From contig CALCCA010000059.1 in NCBI GenBank assembly GCA_937899725.1, positions 1 to 43,165 of the forward strand: 43,165 bases of DNA, in the 5' to 3' direction. Below are positions 34,776 through 43,165 of the stretch, one piece after another. Made by a program: the position numbers and the translations under genes. Positions within the stretch are counted from its first letter, which is position 1, and each line of letters starts with the position of its first letter. This DNA comes from an uncultured Halomicronema sp. (GTDB lineage: Bacteria > Cyanobacteriota > Cyanobacteriia > Phormidesmidales > Phormidesmidaceae). The notes beneath the pieces were generated by a model, which was not told the DNA's origin, made no database searches, and saw only the letters and a list, made by a program, of their open reading frames with translations.

Positions 34776-37700
34776 ATGTCGACCTTTGTTCGTACTTTAG
34801 ATCGCCCAGTTGTGAGTTCTGCGCTGACCGAAGCCATCATTCCGAACCCGATTGTAGTGAGTGCCCAGACTTCGCTAACGGTGGCGATCGCTCAGATGAG
34901 GCAGGCTCAGGTGCACTCCTGTGCGATTAACCTGGAGCTAGAGCGGGCAGCGCAGCCGTTAATCGCCCTGTCGAGTAATTGCCTGCTGGTCGTCGAGGCC
35001 GATCAGGTGCAGGGCATTTGTACTGAGCGCGATTTGGTGCGCCTAGCCGCAGCCGGAGAGGGCCTGCAAGACTTGACCGTGGCCAATGTGATGACCGCTC
35101 CGGTGGTCACTTGGTCGGTAGATCAACTCACCAGTATCTCCAGCACGCTGCAATTTATGCAGCAGCGCCACATTCGTCACTTGCCGATTACCGATCAGCA
35201 GGGCACCCTGCTAGGCATTGTCACCCCTCAGAGCCTCCGGCAAGTGTTGCACCTGATGGATCTGCTGCAACTGCAGCCGCTTAATGAGGTGATGCTGACC
35301 CAGATTGAGCAAGCGGCCCCCGACGCCTCGGTGTTGGCGATCGCGGGTCAGATGGCCGAGCATGACATCAGCAGCATTGTCATTACTCTCCCTGCAGCCC
35401 AGGGCCAGCGCGAGCCGGTGGGCATCATCACCGAACACGATATTGTGCAGCTGCAATGTCTGGGGCTGAATTTAGCGAACCTACCCGCTCACACCGTGAT
35501 GAGTACGCCCCTCTGCTGTCTCCGCCCTTGGGATACGCTGTGGACGGCCTATCAGGTGATGCAAGATAAGCGGATTCGTCGCGTCGTGATTACCGATCAG
35601 GAAGGCTGGCTAGTCGGATTAATCACTCAAACCAACAGTTTGTTGGGCATCTCTCAAGCCGAAGAAACTGCTGAGGCACTAACTGTTTTAGAACAGCGCA
35701 TCCAAGCCTTAGAAGCCGAAAAGCTCGAACTCCTCAAGGGGCATCACGCCGCGTTAGAAACGCAGGTCATCCAGCGCACCACTGAAATTCGAGCGCAAGC
35801 CGATCGCGAGCAGTTTTTGGCCAACTTTGCCCGCCAGGTGAGTCAGTCGGCCAGCTTTCAGGCCATCCTCACCTCAGCGGTTGAGGCGGTAAAGCAATTT
35901 TTGCGGTGCGATCGCGTCGTGGTCTACCAGTTTGGCGAAAACTTAGCGGGCACCGTTATCGCGGAAGCGATTGAACCAGGATGGCCCGAAATCTTGGGCA
36001 GCTTTTATCAAGACACTTGCTTTCCGAAATGGTTAGAGGGGGAATATTTAGACGGTGCCCAGCGCATCGTCAACGATATTTATCAAGCGGGCCTGCAGCC
36101 CTGCCATATCGAGTTTTTAGAATCGATGCAGGTTAAGGGCTATCTGATCGTCCCTATTCTCATTAACGAGCAGCTCTGGGGTATATTGGCCGCTCATCAC
36201 TGTGCTGAAGTGTTGGATTGGCAGCGACCCAACCTGGATCTGATTGATCGCCTCAGCATTCAATTGGCGATCGCCATTCAACAAAATCAACTGTATTGTC
36301 AGGCCCAAGACGAAATTCAAGAGCGGCAGCAGGCCGAACGGCAACTGCAGCAAGAACGTAACTTTGCTAAGGCGATCATGAACGCGGCAGGGGCTTTAGT
36401 CATGGTCTCTGATCCTACCGGACGCATTGTGCAATTTAATAACACCTGCCAGCGTCTCTCCGGGTACACCCTACAAGAGGCGCTGGGTCAGCAAGTGGGT
36501 GACTTTCTCGTTCCAGCCGAAGAGGTTGACGCGGTTAAGCTAGTCATCACAATGGCCCTAGCTGGCAATGTGCATGATGTGAACGAAAACCACTGGTTGA
36601 CCAAAACGGGCGAGCGTAGGTTGATTGCTTGGCACCATTCGTTGCTATTGGATACTGCCGGTCAGGTGGAGTATCTCGTGGGCACCGGCACTGACGTGAC
36701 CGAAAGCCGCCAGGCCGAAAATGCTTTAAAGAAAAGCGAAGCCACCAACCGCGCCCTGCTAGACACGATTCCGGATCTGATGATTCGGATGCAACCCGAT
36801 GGCACCTATATCGACTTTTTGCCCGCGCGTAACTTTAAAGTGGTGCAGCCCTTTGAAAACATGGCGGGGCGATCGATTTATGACGTCATGCCCGTTAAAT
36901 TTGCTCATCATCGCATGGGCTATGTGGAGCGAGCGTTAGCCACCCATCAAACCCAAGTTTACGAATATACCTTTGAATACGAAGGTGAGAGCTTCTGCGA
37001 AGAGGCGAGAATCACCGTTTCTGGCCAAGACGAAGTTTTGGTGATGGTGCGCGATATCAGCGAGCGCATGCAGCTGGAAACGAATCGCCAAAAAACTGAG
37101 GCCGCCCTCTACAACATGGTGCAGGGCACGGCTGCCGCAACCGGTGAACACTTTTTTGAGGTGTTGGTCGAACATTTGGCCCAGGCGCTTGATGTGCGCC
37201 ATACGATGCTCTCAACGTGTCAGGACGAGCAGGGCCAAAGTATTGCTTTTTTCTCAGATGGTCAGCTGCAGCCTAACGTAAGCTACTGCCTGGATAACCT
37301 CCCTGGCCAAGTCACGCTACAGCAGGGGCTTTACAGTTGTTTAAGCAATGTGACCGAGTATTTTCCCAATGAGCTGCTGGTTAATTTAGGCGTCGAGAGT
37401 TATTTTGGGCTGGCGTTACTCGATACTCAGCACCAACCCATTGGAACGTTATGCATCTTTGACGACAAACCACTGGCCAATCCGTCTCAAGTCGAAAGCA
37501 TTTTAAAGATCTTTGGGGCGCGGGCCGCAGCTGAACTAGAGCGCCAGCAGACAATAGACAAGTTGCGGCAGCTCAACCAAGAGCTTGAGGCGCGCGTCGT
37601 CACCCGCACGAGTGAACTGCAGGATAGCAACCGGGCTCTGGTCGAAAGCCAAAATAATCTGCGGCGCAGCAAAGAACTCCTGCGTCTCACCATCGACAAT

Positions 37701-40211
37701 GCCCCCATTGGCATCGTCACCATGAGCCTAGAAGGCCAAATCATCTCCGTCAATCAGTCTTTTTGTACGATGCTAGGCTGCCTGTCGGCAGAACTTATGG
37801 GGCAACGCTTTGAAGACCTGACTTACCCCGATGACCGACCCACCCAACTGCCGATCACGTCATCGCTCACCACCGAGGAGGAGACCACGCCGGCGCTAGA
37901 GCGACGTTTTCGCCATCGCGATGGGTCAGCCGTCGATGCGATCGTGCGCGCAGGCACCGTACGCAATTTTGCGGGAGAGCCGTTACATTTGGTCGTCGAT
38001 GTCGAAGATATTCGTGAGCGCAAACAGGCTGAAGCTGAGCGCACTCGCCTATTGAGCATTTTGGAAGCGAGCCTCAACGAAATTTTGATCTTTGACGCCG
38101 AGACGCTCAAATTTAGTTATGCCAATCACGGCGCTTTGAGCAACCTGGGCTATACCTTCGAGCAGATGCAGCAGATGACGCCGGTTGATCTCAAACCCGA
38201 TTTTACGGCCATGAAGTTTGCCGCTCTCGTGGCCCCGTTACGAGAGGGAGAGGTCGATAAAGTTGACTTTGAAACAGTGCACCGGCGATCAGACGGCAGT
38301 CGTTATTTGGTCGAGGTGCATCTGCAGCTGATTCAGCGAGAAAATGAGCGCGTTTTTCTGGCTGTGATCGTCGATACTACCGATAGCAAACAGGCGAGAG
38401 AACAGATCAACCGTCAGCTATTAGCCATGGAAACCGCGATTGACGGCATTGCGATCGTCCGCGGTGGCACTTATCAATATCTTAATCGCGCCCATGTCCA
38501 AATGTTCGGCTTCGAGTCAGCCCAAGAGCTGCTGGGTCAAAATTGGCAAACGATGTACAGCGCGGCTGAAAAGACTCGCTTTCAACAAGAGGTCTTTCCT
38601 GCGTTGAGAGCTCAAGGTCACTGGCAGGGGGAAGCCATTTCGACCCGCCAAGACGGCAACACCTTTTATGAAGAACTTTCGCTCACCCTCAGCGCCAAGG
38701 GTGATCTGATCTGTGTGCGTCGCGATATTGATGAGCGCAAGCAAGCCGAAGTGGCGCTGAGAGAGAGCAAAGCCCTTCTACAGGATTTCTTTGACAATGC
38801 CAGCGACCTGATTCAAAGCGTTTCATTAGTCGATGGTCACTTTTTATTCGTCAATCAAGCCTGGAGTGAAGCCCTCGGCTACAGCGCCGCAGAGCTTGAA
38901 CAACTGACAATTTTTGATGTATTGGCAGCTGATGCGGTGGGAGCCTATCAAGAACTCTTTGCCCAACTGCAGCAAGCAGGCTGTAGCGTCCATACCCCAG
39001 TAGAAATGACGCTGTTGGCCAAATCCGGAGACATCGTTCAGCTCGAAGGCAATATCAACGTACGTTATGAGGACGAAATTCCGGTCGCCACCCGCAGCAT
39101 TTTCCGTAATGTGACCGAACGGCAGCGGGCTGAGCGCGCGATGCAAAACCAACTGGCAGCGATTGAGGCTGCCGGTGATGGCATCGCAATTCTAGACCAA
39201 GCGGGGCACTATGAGTTTGTGAATACGGCCCACTGTCAGCTCTTTGGGCTTACCCAGGCAGAGATGCTGGGCAGTACCTGGCATCGTCTCTATTTGGCTG
39301 AAGAAATTACGCGGTTTGAACAAGAAATTTGGCCGCAGTTAATGCGGGATAAGCAGTGGCGCGGCGAAACGATTGGCTGTCGTAAAGATGGATCAACCTT
39401 TGCTCAAGAAGTGTCGCTGACGCTAATTGAAGGCGGCGGTATGGTGTGTGTGTGTCAGGATATTAGCGATCGTAAACAGGCTGAGATCGAAGTTCATAAT
39501 GCTCTGCAGACCGAACGCGAACTCAACGACCTCAAGTCTCGGTTTGTCTCGATGACCTCCCATGAGTTCCGCACTCCCCTGGGGATTATCGCCTCCTCAG
39601 CGGGGATCGTTCAGGACTACGGCGATCGCCTCGATGATGACAAAAAGCACAAGCATTTAGTTCGCATTCAGGATTCAGTGGTTCATATGACTCAGCTGCT
39701 TGAAGATGTACTTACTTTGAGCCGAGCCGAAGCCGGTAAGATGCAATTAAAGTTAGCACCCACGTTTATTCTTGATTTCTGCGAAGAAATCATTGAGGAG
39801 CTCAGCTTCGATGATGATGGTGCTCGCATCAACCTCCATGTCGAAACGGCCCTGCCGGATGTCTTTCTCGCTGACCAGCGAATACTACGGCAAATCTTGA
39901 CTAACCTACTTTCCAATGCGCTGAAATATTCGCCTGCTCCCAGCGAAGTTTACCTGCGCATTGCCGCTTCTACCCAAACCATTAATATCGCGGTTCAAGA
40001 TCAAGGCATCGGCATTCCGGCAGACGATCTGAAACATCTATTTCATTCTTTTCATCGAGCCACAAATGTGGGCAGCATTCCAGGAACAGGATTGGGCTTA
40101 TCAATTGTCAAAAGGCTAGTGGAGTCGCATCAAGGAGAAATTCTGTGTGATAGCCAGCTCAATATGGGCACGACGTTTACCGTCCGTTTGCCATTACGTC
40201 CCTCAGCTTGA
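34776..40211 (+). CDS. Giant CBS-cyanobacteriochrome GAF-multi-PAS histidine kinase
   Basis: ATG 34776 gives 1811 residues; an in-frame TTG at 34770 adds two. In order: four CBS motifs (about 1-295), a coiled coil, GAF1 (about 350-515), two PAS (525-770), GAF2 (779-922), a coiled coil, five PAS (962-1572), then HisKA with H1596 (S-H-E-F-R-T-P-L) and an HATPase domain (N-L-L-S-N-A-L-K-Y-S, D-Q-G-I-G-I-P, G-T-G-L-G-L-S-I). GAF1 has D-T-C-F with C415 and P-C-H with C443. The 28-residue spacing equals that of the two chromophore cysteines of the DXCF cyanobacteriochrome TePixJ. It is predicted to bind a bilin and sense blue/green-range light, while CBS domains usually bind adenosine nucleotides. 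There is no membrane segment. The response regulator at 40531 is the probable partner. Confidence 0.92.
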   Translation: MSTFVRTLDRPVVSSALTEAIIPNPIVVSAQTSLTVAIAQMRQAQVHSCAINLELERAAQPLIALSSNCLLVVEADQVQGICTERDLVRLAAAGEGLQDLTVANVMTAPVVTWSVDQLTSISSTLQFMQQRHIRHLPITDQQGTLLGIVTPQSLRQVLHLMDLLQLQPLNEVMLTQIEQAAPDASVLAIAGQMAEHDISSIVITLPAAQGQREPVGIITEHDIVQLQCLGLNLANLPAHTVMSTPLCCLRPWDTLWTAYQVMQDKRIRRVVITDQEGWLVGLITQTNSLLGISQAEETAEALTVLEQRIQALEAEKLELLKGHHAALETQVIQRTTEIRAQADREQFLANFARQVSQSASFQAILTSAVEAVKQFLRCDRVVVYQFGENLAGTVIAEAIEPGWPEILGSFYQDTCFPKWLEGEYLDGAQRIVNDIYQAGLQPCHIEFLESMQVKGYLIVPILINEQLWGILAAHHCAEVLDWQRPNLDLIDRLSIQLAIAIQQNQLYCQAQDEIQERQQAERQLQQERNFAKAIMNAAGALVMVSDPTGRIVQFNNTCQRLSGYTLQEALGQQVGDFLVPAEEVDAVKLVITMALAGNVHDVNENHWLTKTGERRLIAWHHSLLLDTAGQVEYLVGTGTDVTESRQAENALKKSEATNRALLDTIPDLMIRMQPDGTYIDFLPARNFKVVQPFENMAGRSIYDVMPVKFAHHRMGYVERALATHQTQVYEYTFEYEGESFCEEARITVSGQDEVLVMVRDISERMQLETNRQKTEAALYNMVQGTAAATGEHFFEVLVEHLAQALDVRHTMLSTCQDEQGQSIAFFSDGQLQPNVSYCLDNLPGQVTLQQGLYSCLSNVTEYFPNELLVNLGVESYFGLALLDTQHQPIGTLCIFDDKPLANPSQVESILKIFGARAAAELERQQTIDKLRQLNQELEARVVTRTSELQDSNRALVESQNNLRRSKELLRLTIDNAPIGIVTMSLEGQIISVNQSFCTMLGCLSAELMGQRFEDLTYPDDRPTQLPITSSLTTEEETTPALERRFRHRDGSAVDAIVRAGTVRNFAGEPLHLVVDVEDIRERKQAEAERTRLLSILEASLNEILIFDAETLKFSYANHGALSNLGYTFEQMQQMTPVDLKPDFTAMKFAALVAPLREGEVDKVDFETVHRRSDGSRYLVEVHLQLIQRENERVFLAVIVDTTDSKQAREQINRQLLAMETAIDGIAIVRGGTYQYLNRAHVQMFGFESAQELLGQNWQTMYSAAEKTRFQQEVFPALRAQGHWQGEAISTRQDGNTFYEELSLTLSAKGDLICVRRDIDERKQAEVALRESKALLQDFFDNASDLIQSVSLVDGHFLFVNQAWSEALGYSAAELEQLTIFDVLAADAVGAYQELFAQLQQAGCSVHTPVEMTLLAKSGDIVQLEGNINVRYEDEIPVATRSIFRNVTERQRAERAMQNQLAAIEAAGDGIAILDQAGHYEFVNTAHCQLFGLTQAEMLGSTWHRLYLAEEITRFEQEIWPQLMRDKQWRGETIGCRKDGSTFAQEVSLTLIEGGGMVCVCQDISDRKQAEIEVHNALQTERELNDLKSRFVSMTSHEFRTPLGIIASSAGIVQDYGDRLDDDKKHKHLVRIQDSVVHMTQLLEDVLTLSRAEAGKMQLKLAPTFILDFCEEIIEELSFDDDGARINLHVETALPDVFLADQRILRQILTNLLSNALKYSPAPSEVYLRIAASTQTINIAVQDQGIGIPADDLKHLFHSFHRATNVGSIPGTGLGLSIVKRLVESHQGEILCDSQLNMGTTFTVRLPLRPSA

Positions 40212-40530
40212 GCCGAGCGGCTGTGACATCCGTTGACATCAGCTAATTAACCAACAGCAGCTTGAGAAAGCCATAGAGCAGAAATCCTGAAATTCATGCC
40301 CTCTAAATAAGCTTGAATGCCCTACTAGATTAGCTCAGAAAGTCGCACTTTTCAGTCATTTCCGAATATTCTAGAAAGAGAGAAAATCAAAACTCGCTAA
40401 AGTAGCTTTTAGATAAAATCTTTGATGTACCCTAGAAGAATTAACTAGCCAAGATGAGCAGTAACGCTGCTGTTTTGCGAAAAGTTTTTTTGTTCTTATC
40501 AGCCTTCACCGTAGTGTCCTCTTAGCGCTC
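40212..40530. other. AT-rich spacer between kinase and response regulator
   Basis: No gene is present in these 319 bases. The middle (about 40270-40450) is notably AT-rich. It probably holds a separate promoter for the response regulator, so the two genes need not be strictly co-transcribed. No terminator hairpin with a T-run was found after 40211. Confidence 0.5.
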
Positions 40531-41232
40531 ATGATTAAAATTCTTGTTATTGAAGACGATGCTTCGGTGCTCGACAATTTAGAAGATATTCTGACGCTCG
40601 AAAATTTTCAGGTACTCACCGCCAAAAACGGCCGTGAGGGCGTAGACGTGGCATTGAGTCAATTGCCCGATCTGATTGTCTGCGACGTGATGATGCCAGA
40701 GATGGATGGTTACGCCGTGGTTAAATGCTTACGTGACGAACCTGCCACAAAAACTATCCCTTTCATTTTTTTGACCGCTAAAGTTGAACGGTTAGATTAT
40801 CGAGAAGGGATGGAGTCAGGGGCCGACGATTACGTGACGAAGCCTTTTCGTCCCCAAGAACTGATTAACGCGATCGAGGTGCGGCTAGCGCGCCATGCCT
40901 CGCTAATGCAGCCTTATCATGACGAAACCCAACGCTCGACAAATCTCAGCAAGCAGCTTAAAGACAGCACGGAGCTGGCCAGTATCAAAGAAAACTTATT
41001 GGATCAACTCTCCCAGGACTTGCGAGAACCGCTGAGCAATGTCAACCTGGCGCTGCACATGCTAGGCAAAGCCCAAACCGATGTAGAACGAGAACGCTAC
41101 CTCAGTATTTTGCGGCAGGAGTATGCCCGCGAAATGCGCCTGCTCAAAGACGTTGCTAACCTCCGAGAGATGGTGACGGCAGAAAATCTGCAAGTGCTGC
41201 AGAAGTTCAACCTCCTACGCAAGCAAGACTAA
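40531..41232 (+). CDS. Response regulator fused to a His-less kinase dimerisation domain
   Basis: The 233-residue protein has a REC domain (1-120) with E8-D9-D10, phospho-acceptor D52 (V-C-D-V-M-M-P-E-M-D-G), T82 and K104 (V-T-K-P-F). After a helical linker, residues about 150-225 match a kinase DHp helix pair, but the H-box reads L-S-Q-D-L-R-E-P-L. Gln162 takes the place of the phospho-accepting His of S-H-D-L-R-E-P-L. There is no ATPase domain and no DNA-binding domain. It is probably a phospho-dependent adaptor that dimerises with itself or a kinase. It follows the giant light-sensor kinase by 319 bases on the same strand and is its likely partner. Confidence 0.9.
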   Translation: MIKILVIEDDASVLDNLEDILTLENFQVLTAKNGREGVDVALSQLPDLIVCDVMMPEMDGYAVVKCLRDEPATKTIPFIFLTAKVERLDYREGMESGADDYVTKPFRPQELINAIEVRLARHASLMQPYHDETQRSTNLSKQLKDSTELASIKENLLDQLSQDLREPLSNVNLALHMLGKAQTDVERERYLSILRQEYAREMRLLKDVANLREMVTAENLQVLQKFNLLRKQD

Positions 41233-41490
41233 ACCTCACCGAAGGTGAGTTCGGGATAAGAAATGAAAGGGCTGAGTAAGCTGAAACTATGGCAAATTAT
41301 TCAGCCTAGCCTCTCCTACAGATAGTTTAGAAGCGTTGTTTGGTCACAGTGATGATTTCTGGCATCGTTGTGAATCGCAGTGGCGACAGTCGCTACTCGG
41401 ATATGGTTCGTGTCTGTAAGTTTTCGCCACCTTTTCATCGAGGCCATTGCGGTGTAATCGAGAAGGTTAGCCCTATGGTCAAGACCCAAG

Positions 41491-42774
41491 ATGAAAATCA
41501 GCGAGCGCGAAGAGCAAATAGTCCGCATCCAATCAACGAGCTTTCAGCCAAAACTGTCGTCAGCCCTAGCCGCGAAGCTGCGGCTAGCCGTAGTCGGGGT
41601 GACCAAAGCGACCCTAGAAGCCGCGCTGGTCGAAGAACTATCCGCAGCGCGTACGCGTCAAAGCGAATCGCTAGGCCGACGCTCTGGGTACTTTACGCGG
41701 GTTCTTGACACCGAGCAGGGTCGCATTGAGCAGCTCCGGGTACCGAAGCTGAGGAGTGGCAACAAAGAGCGGTCGTGGCAGCTCCTCGAACGCTATCATC
41801 GGGGTCTCGGCAACTTGATGAACTTCGCGTTAAGCCTATACGTCATGCGACTCTCGTTGAGGGACTTACAAGAAGCGCTGTATCATCTGTTGGGTCGTAT
41901 TTTGTCCGTGAGTGCCATCAATCGGGTGACGATAGAAGCGCAAGCCCATATGGATAGTCATCGCCAAGCCCCCCTGGTGCAAACGCCACCAATTTTGATT
42001 GTCGATGGGGTCTGGGTGGATATTCAGTACCCCTCAGAGAAGACCAAAGTCGACCGGGCGGGTCATGTGCGCCAGCTCCGTCAAGCCCAAGAGCGGTTTG
42101 TCTTAACCGCACTGGCCGTTTGGCGGGATGGGACCTACGAGGTGTTGCACTATGAAATTGCCGAACAAGAAGAGACCCAAAGTTGGAAAACCTTCTTTGC
42201 CCACTTGAGCGAGCGCGGACTCCACCCCTCAGCAGTTGAACTGGTCGTCAGTGATGGCACCTGGGGCCTCCCCGCAGCGATGGCGGCACACCTCCCGCAA
42301 GCCCAGCAACCGCGATGCATCACCCACAAAGTCCGACGCATCCAAGACTATCTGAGCTATACTTAGCTGTCGGTACAGAATGAGCGAGGTCGAGTACTGG
42401 AGCCCTCCGAAGCCAAACAACAGCGCCGCTATCAGATCCAAAATGACGCGTACGACATCTACAAGGCTGAGGATGAAGCGGCGGCGCCACAACGCTTAGC
42501 GGCCTTTATCGAAAAGTGGCAACCGCTCAAACCGAAAGCGGTTCAGACCTTTGAGCGCAATATTGAACTGACTTTTAGCTTTTATAATTTCGATGCGTTG
42601 CTGCATCCCCGAATTCGCACTTCTAACTTGCTCGAACGCCGATTTGAAGAGTTTCGACGAAAGTCTGATGAGATTGGCACGTTCCCGAATGAGCAAAGCT
42701 GTCTCACCATCTTCTTCCTCATCGTCCAACGCGACCATGCTAAACATGACCGCTCAACTATGGCGAAAAACTAA
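41491..42774 (+). pseudogene. IS256-family (mutator-type) transposase with one amber stop
   Basis: The frame from ATG 41491 runs 291 codons to TAG at 42364-42366 and then continues in the same frame to TAA at 42772-42774, 427 codons in total, the normal family length. The DDE residues fall on both sides of the stop: first Asp in L-I-V-D-G-V-W-V-D, second in V-V-S-D-G-T-W-G-L, and Glu in L-L-E-R-R-F-E-E-F-R-R-K. This last motif and G-T-F-P-N-E-Q-S are typical of IS256. The stop lies in L-S-Y-T-stop-L-S-V, most easily a CAG to TAG change. Only that one lesion separates it from a working transposase, so it is a recent loss. Terminal inverted repeats were not identified. Confidence 0.88.
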
Positions 42775-42870
42775 AGACACCAACGGATATGGGTTGCAGC
42801 AATGCAATATGCCGCTGGAATCGTTTCGTAAATGTTAGAGGATGTTTGAGAATTCCTCCGAGGTATCGAA

Positions 42871-43165
42871 TTAGGCTAAGCGCCTCACCATAATCCGAAT
42901 CATCGCGAGGTAAATGAATGCCTCATGGAGAGCTTTGGGAGCAAGGGAGCTGGGGGAGCAGGATGTGTAGCCAGATTTCAAAGAATCGGTATAAACCAGC
43001 CAAAGGTGCGCTCCACCTTCCACCGCTTTTTCAGCAAGACAAACCCTTGCGCGGCTTCCGGTCGCAGGACGACCCAAATGACCCAGCGCAGCGTGTCAAT
43101 GGCCCACTGGTAAAAGGGGGCACCGTCATACCCCCCATCGACCCAAACGGTATGTACCCGGCGCA
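42871..43165 (-). pseudogene. IS5-family transposase 3' part, frameshifted and cut by window edge
   Basis: Read from the right edge on the minus strand, one frame gives V-W-V-D-G-G-Y-D-G-A-P-F, then G-F-V-L-L-K-K-R-W-K-V-E-R-T-F-G-W-F, the DDE/R-W-x-V-E-R-T block of IS5-type transposases. It soon stops. A second frame gives the family C-terminus H-E-A-F-I-Y-L-A-M-I-R-I-M-V-R-R-L-A, ending TAA at 42871-42873. The junction holds a G/A-rich heptamer-like repeat (42937-42962) in place of the usual linker. The element is therefore broken by a repeat-associated frameshift. The 5' part lies outside the window. Confidence 0.82.
42937..42962. repeat. Short G/A-rich tandem repeat inside the IS5-type remnant
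   Basis: Units GGGAGCA, AGGGAGC and GGGGAGCA follow one another. They lie exactly where the transposase frame is lost, so insertion or expansion of the repeat probably caused the frameshift. The type resembles the GGGAACA repeat at 8199-8227. Confidence 0.6.

Noticed and set aside
1-43165. tRNA or rRNA genes
   Set aside because: None were recognised on reading the window; a covariance-model scan would be the decisive test.

Overview
The window is almost certainly from a cyanobacterium, probably a filamentous one. The octamer GCGATCGC and its core GCGATCG (HIP1) recur throughout. Three two-component signalling pairs, a cyanobacteriochrome-type photosensor kinase, heptamer-type short tandem repeats and decayed IS elements all fit that origin. 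The exact genus cannot be read from the sequence.

Layout. 1-840: decayed ISKra4-type transposase. 1039-2863: a NarL-type response regulator and a soluble histidine kinase, convergent and overlapping at their 3' ends. 3528-20256: the main content, a one-direction cluster of an extracellular (phage-tail-like) contractile injection system (eCIS/CIS). Its order is short DUF4255/Pvc16-like protein, tail sheath, three gp19-type tube proteins, small tail-assembly protein, long DUF4255/Pvc16-like protein, Pvc15-like AAA ATPase, then two giant DUF4157 proteins (candidate cargo) flanking a TPR-like protein. 20417-21601: a lone PD-(D/E)xK nuclease-like gene with foreign codon use. 21955-23348 (minus): an unrecognised protein and a glutathione S-transferase. 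23523-25746: divergent response regulator and membrane histidine kinase. 26480-31630 (minus): a 1716-residue modular protein with a DUF5060/glycoside-hydrolase-like N-terminus, a CBM-like domain, Pro-Asp repeat linkers and three Ig-like repeats. 32648-33640 (minus): D-lactate dehydrogenase. 34776-41232: a huge CBS-GAF-PAS histidine kinase whose first GAF carries both cysteines of a DXCF cyanobacteriochrome, followed by a response regulator fused to a His-less kinase dimerisation domain. 41491-43165: two broken transposases.

How it fits together. The sheath, tube, terminator and ATPase genes give the contractile trunk of an injection particle. The baseplate, spike, tape-measure and fibre genes (gp25, VgrG-like, PAAR, LysM, gpJ-like) are absent here and must be encoded elsewhere if the particle is functional. 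The two DUF4157 proteins share one plan: a conserved N-terminal G-E-P-G-D-K-Y-E-Q-E-A-D motif, a DUF4157 domain with HExxH, a long hydrophobic multi-helix segment, a Gln/Ala/Gly-rich helical region and a very acidic tail. They look like a duplicated, membrane-active cargo pair with the TPR protein as candidate loader. That pair, and the CBS plus cyanobacteriochrome kinase, are the items most worth following up. All assignments come from reading translations and motifs; no database search was run.
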